Shown: positions 20,343 to 29,625 of the stretch, piece after piece | How the letters are laid out: the number at the start of each line of letters is the position of its first letter | How positions within the stretch are numbered: position 1 is the stretch's first letter | DNA from: Glaciimonas sp. PCH181 | Lineage (GTDB): Bacteria > Pseudomonadota > Gammaproteobacteria > Burkholderiales > Burkholderiaceae_D | Length of the DNA stretch: 64,000 bases | NCBI RefSeq assembly: GCF_003056055.1 | Contig: NZ_PYFP01000001.1 | Coordinates: 1,798,001 to 1,862,000 of the forward strand | Reading direction: 5' to 3' | Position numbers and translations under genes: made by a program | Notes under the pieces: model-generated | The model's input: the letters and a program-made list of their open reading frames with translations, nothing else | Told to the model about the DNA's origin: nothing | Databases searched by the model: none

Positions 20343-20746
20343 GATTGTTCCTTTTTATCCGTCCACTTAATCGGACCGAATTTTTCATTAATTACTTCTT
20401 TATATTCTTTATTCGACACTTTCAGCAGGAACGTAAAATAGCCAACAATCACTAAAATAGTAATGGCGAGCGACCAGGCATCAATCGAGTAATCAAACTT
20501 GGTATTAATAATCGCCGCTGCTTTCTCCGGATCGTAACCAAGCTTGATCCATTGCCCTTGCTCTATGGGCGAGAGTTTCAACGATTCCCAGGTTACTTTG
20601 GCAGCATCGAGGTTGGTATCTTTGACTTCGGCGGGTTTTAATAAAAGCGGGACTAATAAACTTGCAAAAACTAATACAAGAATAAAAACGCTATCGAATA
20701 CTTGTCCAAACCAGCCTTGTTTAGGCGGCACATAGTTCGTCGTCAC
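20339..20746 (-). CDS. Two-helix membrane protein, 135 residues
   Basis: Unrecognised. Two hydrophobic helices (about 18-36, VFILVLVFASLLVPLLL, and 90-110, WSLAITILVIVGYFTFLL) flank a loop of about 50 residues rich in Lys/Glu/Trp, placing that loop probably in the periplasm. The GTG start at 20746 is preceded by AAGGAG. Its stop overlaps the next start by 4 bases. It lies 17 bases after the 107-residue gene. Together with the 46- and 107-residue proteins it looks like a small membrane complex made with the permease. Confidence 0.7.
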   Translation of the reverse strand: MTTNYVPPKQGWFGQVFDSVFILVLVFASLLVPLLLKPAEVKDTNLDAAKVTWESLKLSPIEQGQWIKLGYDPEKAAAIINTKFDYSIDAWSLAITILVIVGYFTFLLKVSNKEYKEVINEKFGPIKWTDKKEQS

Positions 20747-20763
20747 GATGGATGCTCCTTGAT

Positions 20764-21087
20764 TTATTCGGATACAGGAAGGAGATCTACGACGGGATCA
20801 GCAGCAACTGATTTGCTCTCATCCAGATGTTTGATATCCATGCCATAAATAAATTGTTTATCTTCAGCGAAGTGTTTAGTCATCGCGAAGACGGAGGCGG
20901 TGTTGAACAACAACAGTAAAGCGCTGGAAATAACCATAATCAGACGGATATTGCTGTCATGAACGACGTGCATAATGCTGACTAATACGAAGAGTATGCT
21001 GGCCCATAAAAGCAGCACATCGACATAGGCCATCGTACAGTCCTGGATATACATCCGCTGAATTCTCGACTTTAAATCTTGTTTCAT
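20764..21087 (-). CDS. Two-helix membrane protein, 107 residues, first gene of permease operon
   Basis: Unrecognised. Helices at about 20-42 (YVDVLLLWASILFVLVSIMH) and 48-68 (LIMVISSALLLLFNTASVFA) are followed by a charged C-terminal tail. The ATG is preceded by GGAGGAGAC, the best ribosome site in the cluster, which supports it as the first gene. About 1 kb of non-coding sequence lies upstream and should contain the promoter. No signature for a known transporter subunit (for example DUF485 or DUF4212) is evident. Confidence 0.72.
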   Translation of the reverse strand: MKQDLKSRIQRMYIQDCTMAYVDVLLLWASILFVLVSIMHVVHDSNIRLIMVISSALLLLFNTASVFAMTKHFAEDKQFIYGMDIKHLDESKSVAADPVVDLLPVSE

Positions 21088-22098
21088 GTCTCCTCCGATT
21101 TTTTTGACTACGTAAGCGTAGCTCTGGCGTTGCTATAAATCAGTGATGGTATTAGTGCGTGGTTTATGTGTGATTTTCTTCGCCTCCCTCTTCTGTTAGC
21201 GCACATTAATTAAAGATGCGAATAACCAATTGCGATGCAACTGCATGGCTTGTATTGAATAACGTGGCAATACGCTATTCAACATAAAACAACCGATGCT
21301 ATGCAGCGGCCCCGCCCGAACTGTAAATGGGCTAGCCGTGCTGCTGTGATAGTGGGCTTCACGCTTGATACAAAAAGATGCGTTTAATATTTAGCATTAC
21401 GAATGCAGGCACTTCAATTTAAAACCATCAATTGATAAGGCTTAATTTTTGGTGTTTGTTCTGCCAGCCGATCTCGCCAACGCTGAGGAAGACTCGGAAG
21501 ATGCGCGCAATACTGCCGCTTTCGACCGTTTTTTATAAAAAGTATTTGCCCGCATGATGCGACCTCGATTGACATCTGCATGGCGAAGTGGGTCATATAA
21601 CGACACTTTTGTGCGCTGGCATGGCTGATGGAGAGGTCTTACGGTGCTGAATGGAAATGGCTAGCTGTGGGAAGTAGATTTTTTTGCGCCGCGACGATTT
21701 GTTGAAATCATCATGCGATGTGTAATCGTTGGCTAGGTTAAAAGCGCAACGCTTTTCTGTCATTGAAATCAAATTCGGGGATGGCGTTGCCATCAAGACA
21801 CCAATGTCTATACCGATAAAGTCGGTACAAGTAACGTTTCTGTAGAAACAACATGGCATCGACATGATTCAACCCGCTAAGTGAAAACAAAACAGTGAAT
21901 ACGGAAAATATTATGCATGTAAGTTTAATGCTAGGCAAGTATTTTTCATGGCAATAACTTTGTGTGGTGATTTTGTCAGCTGTTCGTGTAGCTACCTGTT
22001 TTAGTATCTGGTCAATTTTTTTGAAATTGTGTAAGGACAACCGAAGAAACACTTTGTAACAAATGTTGCATAGAAGCTACAAAATGGTTGATTTAAAT
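21088..22098. other. 1-kb intergenic region upstream of TonB receptor and permease operon
   Basis: Divergent promoters for the permease operon and the fiu-like gene should lie here. Minus-strand frames at 21414-21596, 21593-21865 and 21738-22052 lack convincing starts, show no family motif and overlap each other, so I do not call them. No RNA gene was recognised. Confidence 0.4.
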
Positions 22099-22117
22099 AA
22101 TGATAATGATTATCATT
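22099..22117. promoter_or_regulatory. Fur box
   Basis: AATGATAAT-G-ATTATCATT is a perfect 9-1-9 palindrome and a near-perfect match to the 19-bp Fur consensus. It lies 105 bases before the chosen receptor start, so it should overlap the receptor promoter and repress it when iron is ample. Confidence 0.92.
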
Positions 22118-22221
22118 TGCAACTTACCGCAGTTTTCAATAGCCAGCCAACATCGCCGTCATCCCTTGACGCACCGTCAGTCAGCCAATTTCACTCATAT
22201 CAAATAGATTGGTGCACTTTC

Positions 22222-24531
22222 ATGACGCATATCAAAAGCCGTAAGCACACTACGGCGGCGGGTCATTCGACCGACTTTCCGGGCACTTTACCGCAACCGT
22301 TTCCTTTGGGTTATTGTCTGAGCGCCGCATTCGCGGCCAGCATGACATTATCATCCGGTGCCTTGGCAACGGACTCCGAAGCAACGTTGCCAACGGTCCA
22401 TGTCTCCGGTGCATCGGAGGGCATCAAGGCCGATAAGGCGTCCTCGCCAAAATACACTCAACCGCTGCTCGACACACCGCAAACCATCACCGTCATTCGC
22501 AAAGAATTGATCTCGCAACAAGGCGGGACCACGTTGACCGAAGCGCTACGTAATACTCCGGGGGTAGGCACTTTTTCGCTCGGCGAAAATGGGGCGACAG
22601 CCACCGGTGATGCGATTTATATGCGTGGCTTCGATGCGTCAGCGAACATCTATGTCGACAACGTGCGTGACCTTGGCGCGATTTCACGCGACATGTTCAA
22701 CATCGATCAAGTCGAAGTATTGAAAGGCCCATCAGGGACAGATAACGGTCGCGGTGCGCCCAACGGCTCGATCAATCTTGTCACCTCGCAGCCTGACCTG
22801 AACAACTCGTTCAACGCAAGTGCCACCGCTGGCAGCGCCAGCAACAAGCGTGCGACGATGGATTTGAACCGCGTATTGGATGCAGATAAAGGGATGGCTT
22901 TACGCTTGAATGTAGTAGGTCAGGATAGTGGCGTGGCGGGCCGCGACATCGTAAATAACAAGCGTTGGGGTGTAGCGCCATCATTCGTGTACGGATTGGG
23001 CAGCGCGACCCGTTTGTATGTAGATTACCTTCATATGCAGCAAAATAATCGTCCGGAAGATGGCGTGTCAACAATCGGCCTGCCGGGGTATACATTTCCG
23101 TCCAATGCTGCGATCAATTCGGCAAAACCGGTCAATCCGAAGAACTACTACGGTTCTAAAGACGATTTCGATAAAGTGAATTCGGACATGCTGACCGTAC
23201 GGGTCGAGCATGACTTTTCACCGCAACTGAAACTGCAGAACACCACACGTTATGCGAAGACGTCGCAGTACTATCAGATTACGGGTTTCATGGGCGGGTT
23301 CGCTACGCCTGTAACCTCTGATCCATCGACTTATACATTGGCGCGTACCCGTCAGGCAAAAGATCAAACCAATGAAATCCTGACCAATCAAACCAATTTG
23401 ACTGCCGAGTTCGATACCGGCGGCATCAAACATACGGCGGTCGGTGGTTTCGAATTGACACAGGAAAAACAACGCGTTGTCGGTTATTACAATAACTCGC
23501 TAGGCACCATGAACCCGGCCAATTTGTATAATCCGAATCCATCGGACCCGGTGACTGGCTACAATCCGGTCCGTAGTGGTGTGGATACCAGCGGCGTCAT
23601 AAAGAGTGTCTCAGCTTACGGATTCGATACCCTGAAATTAGGTGATCGCTGGTTGTTGAGCGGCGGCGTCCGCGTTGACCATTACGATCTGAATTACGAC
23701 TACGCTACGGCATCGACGGTTCTGACCAATCCTACTCTGCGCGTCGGCACAGGCGTGAATCAGCCAAGCTTGAGCACGTCTGGTTATCTATTCAACTGGA
23801 AAGTCGGCGCGGTATATAAACTGACACCTGACAGCAGTCTCTATGCCTCGTATTCGACCTCCAAGCAACCACCGGGTGGATCGAACTTTATCTTAAGCAC
23901 GGCTGCCAACAATGCGGGCAATACGAACTATGATCCCCAATCCACAACGTCATCGGAAATCGGTGCCAAATGGGATGTACTGGATAAAAAACTGGCATTG
24001 ACCGCGGCGCTGTACTCCACCAAAGTTACCAACGAAGTGTCGCAGGATCCTGTCAGCCTGGCTTATTTCCAGACTGGCAAAAAACAAGTCCAGGGCATCG
24101 AAATCAGTGCGATTGGCAACATCACAAAAGAATGGTCAGTCAGCACCGGCTATACCTACATGAAAACCAAGGTAACGGGTTCATCCGTCGCCAGCGATGG
24201 GTCGAGTAATCTGGCTTATACGCCGAAACAGGCGTTCACTTCGTGGACGAGCTACAAACTGCCGCAAGGCTTCACCATCGGTGGCGGTGCCCGTTTTGTC
24301 GATGCACTGATACGTGCTTCGGATGGCGCAGTCGGCACACCTCGCTATACCAATTCGTATTGGGTATTCGACGCCATGATTGGTTACGCGGTATCGAAAA
24401 ATCTGGACCTGCAACTTAACGTTTATAACCTGGCCGATAAGCAATATGTTGCGGCCATCAATAAAAGCGGTTATCGCTACACGCCCGGCATAGAGCGCGC
24501 AGCTACATTGACCGCCAATTTCAGGTTCTAA
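22222..24531 (+). CDS. fiu: TonB-dependent catecholate siderophore receptor, Fiu-like
   Basis: The 769-residue outer-membrane receptor has a signal peptide (after an extended n-region, cleavage probably near ALATDSEA), a TonB-box/plug domain (about 50-200, with TPQTITVIRKELISQQGG and QVEVLKGPSGT) and a 22-strand barrel ending in RAATLTANFRF, a terminal Phe as for barrel-assembly substrates. Strong similarity to Fiu/CirA-type monomeric-catecholate receptors is inferred, and the PiuC/YbiX-type neighbour repeats the fiu-ybiX pairing of enteric bacteria. The frame is open 53 codons further upstream, but that stretch contains the Fur box, so the ATG at 22222 is the real start. Expected to be Fur-repressed. 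Confidence 0.92.
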   Translation: MTHIKSRKHTTAAGHSTDFPGTLPQPFPLGYCLSAAFAASMTLSSGALATDSEATLPTVHVSGASEGIKADKASSPKYTQPLLDTPQTITVIRKELISQQGGTTLTEALRNTPGVGTFSLGENGATATGDAIYMRGFDASANIYVDNVRDLGAISRDMFNIDQVEVLKGPSGTDNGRGAPNGSINLVTSQPDLNNSFNASATAGSASNKRATMDLNRVLDADKGMALRLNVVGQDSGVAGRDIVNNKRWGVAPSFVYGLGSATRLYVDYLHMQQNNRPEDGVSTIGLPGYTFPSNAAINSAKPVNPKNYYGSKDDFDKVNSDMLTVRVEHDFSPQLKLQNTTRYAKTSQYYQITGFMGGFATPVTSDPSTYTLARTRQAKDQTNEILTNQTNLTAEFDTGGIKHTAVGGFELTQEKQRVVGYYNNSLGTMNPANLYNPNPSDPVTGYNPVRSGVDTSGVIKSVSAYGFDTLKLGDRWLLSGGVRVDHYDLNYDYATASTVLTNPTLRVGTGVNQPSLSTSGYLFNWKVGAVYKLTPDSSLYASYSTSKQPPGGSNFILSTAANNAGNTNYDPQSTTSSEIGAKWDVLDKKLALTAALYSTKVTNEVSQDPVSLAYFQTGKKQVQGIEISAIGNITKEWSVSTGYTYMKTKVTGSSVASDGSSNLAYTPKQAFTSWTSYKLPQGFTIGGGARFVDALIRASDGAVGTPRYTNSYWVFDAMIGYAVSKNLDLQLNVYNLADKQYVAAINKSGYRYTPGIERAATLTANFRF

Positions 24532-24548
24532 AAAAACCTGACCCATCG

Positions 24549-24572
24549 GCCCCTTCTTCGGAAGGGGCTTTT
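24549..24572 (+). terminator. Rho-independent terminator after the receptor gene
   Basis: GCCCCTTC (24549-24556), tetraloop TTCG, GAAGGGGC (24561-24568), then TTTT and a further T-rich run. A perfect 8-bp stem with a stable UUCG loop, 17 bases past the receptor stop. Confidence 0.92.
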
Positions 24573-24613
24573 CCCGTTTTGAACCACTAAATTCAGCTTG
24601 TATTTAACCCGCC

Positions 24614-25294
24614 ATGATTTTACATATTCCCGCAGTACTTTCAGAACAGCAAGTCACCCTCATGCGTACGCAACTCGAAGCTGCAGACTGGGTGGACGGC
24701 CGTGCCAGCGTCGGTGCGCAAGGTGCCAAGGTCAAACGTAACCGTCAACTGTCGGAACACTCACCGCTCGCGCGCGAATTGGGCGATATCATTCAGGCCG
24801 CGTTGCTGAACAATCCGCTGTACTTCGCAGCGGCGTTGCCATTGCGCAGCGTGCCGCCGTTGTTCAACGGCTATGCTGGCGGTGAACATTACGGTGCCCA
24901 TATCGATGGCTCGGTCAGGATCGTCGCTGGCAGTCCATTGCCGGTGCGGACCGATATTTCAGCAACCCTGTTTTTGAACGCGCCGGACTCTTACGATGGT
25001 GGCGAACTGATCGTGTCAGATACCTATGGCAGCCATGAAATAAAGCTGCCTGCGGGCGATCTGATTTTGTATCCGTCGACCAGCCTGCATCGGGTCGAAC
25101 CGGTATCGCGCGGTGAACGTCTTTGCTCTTTCTTTTGGATACAAAGCATGATTCAGGATGATGGCAAACGCGGCATGCTGTTTGAGCTAGACCAACATAT
25201 CCAGAAGCTGCGTGCCCGTGTCGGCGATTGTGAAGAGGTAATAGGGCTGACCGGGCACTATCACAATCTGATTAGGATGTGGGCGCAGATTTGA
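24614..25294 (+). CDS. piuC: PiuC/YbiX-family Fe(II)/2-oxoglutarate dioxygenase
   Basis: The 226-residue cytoplasmic enzyme has the jelly-roll iron site H96-x-D98 (HYGAHIDGS) and H159 (STSLHRVEP), and R169 for 2-oxoglutarate. This is the PKHD-type family found beside catecholate receptors (E. coli ybiX next to fiu; Pseudomonas piuC next to piuA). Its substrate is not known; processing of an imported siderophore or a siderophore-like antibiotic is often proposed. It follows the receptor, separated by a strong terminator, so it needs read-through or its own promoter. Convergent with the flavoprotein gene. Confidence 0.9.
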   Translation: MILHIPAVLSEQQVTLMRTQLEAADWVDGRASVGAQGAKVKRNRQLSEHSPLARELGDIIQAALLNNPLYFAAALPLRSVPPLFNGYAGGEHYGAHIDGSVRIVAGSPLPVRTDISATLFLNAPDSYDGGELIVSDTYGSHEIKLPAGDLILYPSTSLHRVEPVSRGERLCSFFWIQSMIQDDGKRGMLFELDQHIQKLRARVGDCEEVIGLTGHYHNLIRMWAQI

Positions 25295-25393
25295 TACCGG
25301 CTTAGATGTTCGTTATTTTCGACGCTGGCATTTTTGACTTGCCAACGCATCTTTGTGATGAGCGGCTATGATCGCGTCCCGGATTGACTTGAA

Positions 25394-27055
25394 TTAATAC
25401 ACATCCCTGCGATACCGTCCTGCCTCGGCAAGAGCCATCATTTGAGACTCGCCCAAGACTTCTTCTAACGCATCGGCAACGCCGGAAGCCATACCCAGAA
25501 GACTGCCGCAAACATAGATTGCTGCGCCATCATCGACCCACCGTCGCAGTTCGTCCGCCGCCTCGCGTAGCTTGTCCTGAACATATATTCGTTCGATCTG
25601 GTCTCGGGAAAAAGCCAGATCCACCCGCTTTAGTAGTCCGCTAGCTAACCATGCTTCTATTTCTTCCCAGTGCAGATAATCGGCATCGCGTGAACGCTCT
25701 CCGAATATCAGCCAATTCTGGTATCGTCCGGCCGCCGCCCTTGCCTGAACATGCGCTCGCAAGCCTGCCAGCCCAGTGCCATTGCCGATCAAAATCAAAG
25801 GAACATTATCTGTGGGAGGATGAAAATTACGATTACTCCGCACGCGTAAGGCGATCTCGCCACCTATCGCAACATGCTGTGTAAGCCAACCAGAACCAAT
25901 CCCCAAGCGATCATCTTCACGCAAGATGCGACGCACCAGCAAATCAAGCGTGCCATTGTCAGGCAATGAAGCAATCGAGTATTCGCGATGCGGTAACGGT
26001 TTTAATCGGCTTGACAATTGCACAGGAGTGAGGCCACTCAGTGCAGCGATCTCTTCATCTTCGTGGGGCAGTAGCAAGCTAGCTAGCGCATCGAGCAGCT
26101 TCATGCTGTCGCTATCTGACGTGGCGACGTCTACGTTATCCAAGGATAAGATCGACAAGAAACGCTTCACGTCATCGCTGGAATTACGGGGACCTATTTC
26201 GGCGATGTCTCCTGCCTGCCAAGACGGCGCAGGCAGATCGATGGGAGTTAACGCGAGATGAAATGCAGGTCCGCCGATACTGCCTGCATTCAGCAAACGA
26301 CGCTCTGCCAAACGCCATCGTCCGTAGGCCGGCTTGCTCCAGTCCGCGACTTCAGTGTGCCCGCTAAGAACGCCCAAATGATGCTGCCAATGACGCAGCG
26401 CACCTTCGTCACCGTTATCCACTTCGACCGTATCGAACAAGGGTTGCGCGTGACGTCGATGCAACCAGCTTTCTAGTGCGTGTCCGAAAGCACAGTAATG
26501 CGCGTAGCTTAGATCTCCCAGAGCCAGTATGCCGAAGCGCAGATCCAGCGCTTTGTGTATATCCGTTTCCGCCATGCGGCGTGCAAATCCGGCGGCACCG
26601 TCAGGCGCGTCGCCCTCGCCCGTGGTGCTGACAATGAACAACGCCTTACTAACCGATGCAAGGTGATTTTCGTCAACGCGTCCAAGCGGCAAAATCCGTA
26701 CTGAAAGTCCACTGTCACGCATACTTTGCGCGGTCTTAACAGCAAGTTGTTCAGAGAACCCGGTCTGGCTGGCGAAAGCGATCAGAACGGTGTCGCTTTT
26801 CGTTTCTGTCGCCGACGATGCGTTTACCATTGTGTCATTCTCTCCGGACGTCCAGAGCGCTTCCTGTTCACGTTGCGTACGCTGATACTTGCGCACCGTC
26901 GCCACGCAAAATACAAAATACGCCAGTGAGATAACGGCCGCCGCTAACCAGCGACCTTGCATGCTATCGAGTGTGAGACCGCGAGCCCAGCCTATGGATG
27001 GCGCGCAAATGCAGCCAGCGACGATACTCAGGGAAAGAAATTGTGACTTCGCCAT
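25394..27055 (-). CDS. Membrane-anchored CysJ-like flavodoxin/FAD reductase
   Basis: The 553-residue protein starts with a hydrophobic N-terminus (about 5-60, with a second helix WLAAAVISLAYFVFCVATV), then a flavodoxin-like FMN domain (about 95-235, TVLIAFASQTGFSEQLA), a FAD domain with REYSIASLPDNGTLDLLVR near 365-385 and an NADP domain ending GRYRRDVY. This is the diflavin reductase (CysJ/P450-reductase) layout. It probably moves electrons from NADPH to a periplasmic or membrane ferric-siderophore reductase. I use the ATG at 27055 (MAKSQFLSL), 7 bases after apbE; a longer frame to 27115 overlaps apbE. Last gene of the five-gene operon. Confidence 0.85.
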   Translation of the reverse strand: MAKSQFLSLSIVAGCICAPSIGWARGLTLDSMQGRWLAAAVISLAYFVFCVATVRKYQRTQREQEALWTSGENDTMVNASSATETKSDTVLIAFASQTGFSEQLAVKTAQSMRDSGLSVRILPLGRVDENHLASVSKALFIVSTTGEGDAPDGAAGFARRMAETDIHKALDLRFGILALGDLSYAHYCAFGHALESWLHRRHAQPLFDTVEVDNGDEGALRHWQHHLGVLSGHTEVADWSKPAYGRWRLAERRLLNAGSIGGPAFHLALTPIDLPAPSWQAGDIAEIGPRNSSDDVKRFLSILSLDNVDVATSDSDSMKLLDALASLLLPHEDEEIAALSGLTPVQLSSRLKPLPHREYSIASLPDNGTLDLLVRRILREDDRLGIGSGWLTQHVAIGGEIALRVRSNRNFHPPTDNVPLILIGNGTGLAGLRAHVQARAAAGRYQNWLIFGERSRDADYLHWEEIEAWLASGLLKRVDLAFSRDQIERIYVQDKLREAADELRRWVDDGAAIYVCGSLLGMASGVADALEEVLGESQMMALAEAGRYRRDVY

Positions 27056-27062
27056 GGTCAAC

Positions 27063-28076
27063 TCAATGGAGCATTTCGGCGAACGCTGGCGACATGCTTT
27101 CGCTGAAAATGCCATCGTGAGAGTGTATGAATAAGGCCGGAATATTGCGTTCTTGCGCGAACGCCATGCCCTTTTTTTCTCCTAGCACCATCAGCACGGT
27201 TGCCAATGCATCCGCCACCATGCATTGCGCATGCAGCACCGTCACCGAAACCATGCCATGACTCACCGGCTCACCGGTGCGCGTATCGATGGTGTGTGCA
27301 TAACGCTGGCCTGCATAATCGAAATAGCGGCGGTAATCGCCAGACGTTGCCACGGCCAATCCGTGCAGCGCGGTGACGATCGACTTGGCACCCTGTTCGG
27401 ATGGCGGCCGCTCTAAGGTGACCCACCACGGCTGGCCGTCGGGCTTTACGCCAAATCCGCTTAGCTCCCCGCCTATTTCCACAAGATAGCTTGGACAACC
27501 TAACGCGAATAAATACCGTGCAACCAGATCAACCGCATACCCTTTGGCAATTCCTGAGAAATCAAGATACACGCCTCCGGGCTGCAAAAGCCTGCGCTGT
27601 TGATGATCTAAACTTATCTGTCGCCAATTGCAGCGCTTCTGCGCAAACGGCATCGCAACCGCATTAGGACATGCCGCGACTGTATCCGCACCACCCTGCT
27701 GCGGGCCGAAACCCCACAGGTTAACCAGCGGACCGATGGTTGGATCAAACGCACCATCGCTATCCCTCGCCATCGTTAGTGCTGCGTCAAGAACCGTAAA
27801 AAATGCATCCGGCAGAGCATGCCAGCTGCCAGCCGGCGCATGATTAAAGCGACTCACATCAGAATCCGATTCCCAGGTGCTCATCTGATGAATCACCAGA
27901 TCGAGTTGCGCCTGAATGCCTTGCTCGATGGTCTGCCGCGACACGGCAAGCGGTGCCAAGACGTGTACCGACCAGGTCGTGCCCATCGTACTGCCAGACA
28001 AATAAATTTCAGGCATGCCGGACTGCAAAGGAAGCGGTTCGGCTAGATCGAGCGGTATCAATACACGGTTGGACAT
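27063..28076 (-). CDS. apbE: FAD:protein FMN transferase, ApbE family
   Basis: ApbE attaches FMN covalently to Thr/Ser of partner flavoproteins. The 337-residue product has the family core: STMGTTWSVHV (about 30-40), the Mg/FAD-binding YLDFSGIAKGYAVD near 165-180, GELSGFG and the C-terminal HTIDTRTGEPVSHGM with catalytic Asp/His. No signal peptide or lipobox is visible at the chosen start, unlike many ApbE proteins, which suggests a cytoplasmic location or a mis-set start. Its likely client in this operon is a membrane flavoprotein, possibly the PepSY or reductase protein; an FMN-attachment motif was not found. Confidence 0.9.
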   Translation of the reverse strand: MSNRVLIPLDLAEPLPLQSGMPEIYLSGSTMGTTWSVHVLAPLAVSRQTIEQGIQAQLDLVIHQMSTWESDSDVSRFNHAPAGSWHALPDAFFTVLDAALTMARDSDGAFDPTIGPLVNLWGFGPQQGGADTVAACPNAVAMPFAQKRCNWRQISLDHQQRRLLQPGGVYLDFSGIAKGYAVDLVARYLFALGCPSYLVEIGGELSGFGVKPDGQPWWVTLERPPSEQGAKSIVTALHGLAVATSGDYRRYFDYAGQRYAHTIDTRTGEPVSHGMVSVTVLHAQCMVADALATVLMVLGEKKGMAFAQERNIPALFIHSHDGIFSESMSPAFAEMLH

Positions 28077-28111
28077 CGGTTTAATATTAGTAAATGAAAG
28101 TTCAAAAATGG

Positions 28112-28951
28112 TTAAGGCAATACTTCAACCGTTGCCGCGTAGCTGGCGCGCCGCTCGGTTGCACGCGGCACCGTGGCTTTTTGATTGGCAACGCTGGCTG
28201 CCATCCAATACATGCCAGGACCGGGCCATGTGACACTGAATTTGCCTTCGGCACCGGTCTTGATCTTTGTATCGTTTAGCTTGTCGCGATAACGGATGCC
28301 GCCCGGTACGACTTCGACCTCGACATCAGGTGCTGGTTTTCCGTCCAGCAGTAACTGGAACGTGGCCTTATCACCTGCGACCAGATCGGTCGGATGCGTG
28401 ATGGGATTGAGTTCCAATCCAACGCCAGTGATCGCCAATGCAGTTTTACTCGGCTTACCTGCGGTGACAAAGGTTTCTATGCGACCCTGCGATTGGGTTA
28501 CTTTCAACTCTTGCGCATCTGCAGGAATTTCTTTGACCAGCGCTTCAGCGCTGCCACGCCACCGTTTCGTCTGGCCGTTCAACTTATAGCTGGCGTTTAA
28601 TCCGTTGTTCAAGACAGCCAGTTTGTAAGTCCCGCTTTGGGCAAGGTGAACATCGAATGTGCTGCGGTGCTTGCCGGTATTGAGGTTTGCTGCCTCGACA
28701 TTTTTGCCGTCAGGACCGATGACGGTCAGGCCATCAAGCCGCAGTGGAAAATCCTCAAAGAAGAACAGATCATTAGAGATAGCGGCGTCAACCGTCACCC
28801 ATGGATCATCACCCGATAAAACTGTGGCTGATGGCAACATCCACAAGCGATGCGCCTGCGCCGACAAAGGCAGGCTGATGGCGATTGCTGACAATGCCAG
28901 CGCGACAATCGTTCGTGAGCGGTTAACCGAACGCTTAAAAAATAGTGTCAT
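28112..28951 (-). CDS. DUF4198 periplasmic protein
   Basis: A 279-residue protein with a signal peptide (MTLFFKRSVNRSRTIVALAL, then SAIAISLPLSAQA) directly before HRLWMLPSATVLSGDD, the usual mature start of DUF4198 proteins, which keep an N-terminal His that may bind metal. The rest is predicted beta-rich (two immunoglobulin/transthyretin-like parts; a C-terminal GKFSVTWPGPGMYWMAA). DUF4198 members sit next to TonB receptors and metal uptake genes. Here it is in the iron-reductase operon between apbE and DUF2271, and a periplasmic metal or siderophore binding role is inferred. Confidence 0.85.
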   Translation of the reverse strand: MTLFFKRSVNRSRTIVALALSAIAISLPLSAQAHRLWMLPSATVLSGDDPWVTVDAAISNDLFFFEDFPLRLDGLTVIGPDGKNVEAANLNTGKHRSTFDVHLAQSGTYKLAVLNNGLNASYKLNGQTKRWRGSAEALVKEIPADAQELKVTQSQGRIETFVTAGKPSKTALAITGVGLELNPITHPTDLVAGDKATFQLLLDGKPAPDVEVEVVPGGIRYRDKLNDTKIKTGAEGKFSVTWPGPGMYWMAASVANQKATVPRATERRASYAATVEVLP

Positions 28952-28982
28952 GCTTATTCCTTGTTAATGAGGGATGTCTGGA

Positions 28983-29549
28983 TCACGGCTTCAATTCGAG
29001 GGCTACCGCACCTAGCTCGGTCTGGCCTTGAGCTTTAGTATTTTGCGGCGCTTTAGGCGGCCATTGAAATGGCATTTTTACCAGATCGTGGCTACCGGCT
29101 TCACGCGCTGCTTCCACCATCAATACATAATCGCCCGGCGCAAGATTGGCCAATGGACCTTTAGCGGAATTGAAGCTGAGCTTTTGCTCTCCCGCCGGAC
29201 GGGTTGCGCCGCTCACGCCGTCGACCGGCATGTGCAATTCCCGACCCGTGCGACGCCACCATTGGCGCATATCCTTGAGCCATTTCTCACCTTCCTTATC
29301 TTTCTTCTTAACGTCATACCAGACCGACAGATTTGCAGCGACGCTCTGATCAGGACGCTCGATCCAGGCGGCAATATAAGGTCGATGAGACTCTGCTATG
29401 TTCAGCGTTGGAATCTCTATTTTGAGGTTCATGTCCGCCGCGCCAGCCGGAGCAGCAGACATGAACAGCGTCGCCATCGCAAGCGCCAAGATGGTTGGCT
29501 TGATCGCATAGATAGATTTTTTTCTGGTTGATACTCGTTTTTGTGGCAT
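28983..29549 (-). CDS. DUF2271 periplasmic protein
   Basis: A 188-residue exported protein: signal peptide up to about residue 37 (APAGAADMNLKIEIP), then a DUF2271 beta-sandwich with RPYIAAWIERPDQSVAANL, WLKDMRQWWRRTG and the family GVSGATRPAG segment. DUF2271 genes are typically found with PepSY and DUF4198 genes in iron-uptake loci. Its biochemical role is unknown. It lies between PepSY (upstream) and DUF4198 (downstream) with short gaps and should be co-transcribed. Confidence 0.88.
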   Translation of the reverse strand: MPQKRVSTRKKSIYAIKPTILALAMATLFMSAAPAGAADMNLKIEIPTLNIAESHRPYIAAWIERPDQSVAANLSVWYDVKKKDKEGEKWLKDMRQWWRRTGRELHMPVDGVSGATRPAGEQKLSFNSAKGPLANLAPGDYVLMVEAAREAGSHDLVKMPFQWPPKAPQNTKAQGQTELGAVALELKP

Positions 29550-29625
29550 GTAACGGACCTCGTCAGCGGATGAAAAAAGAACACAAATGGAATAGGTAAA
29601 CTATCGATGGTTGTATCGAATTGAC

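Noticed and set aside
21738..22052. 104-residue minus-strand frame in the fiu-permease gap
   Set aside because: No start signal, overlaps another frame and shows no recognisable motif.
22063..22221. N-terminal extension of the TonB receptor
   Set aside because: Contains the perfect Fur box and no ribosome site; the mature protein is explained from 22222.
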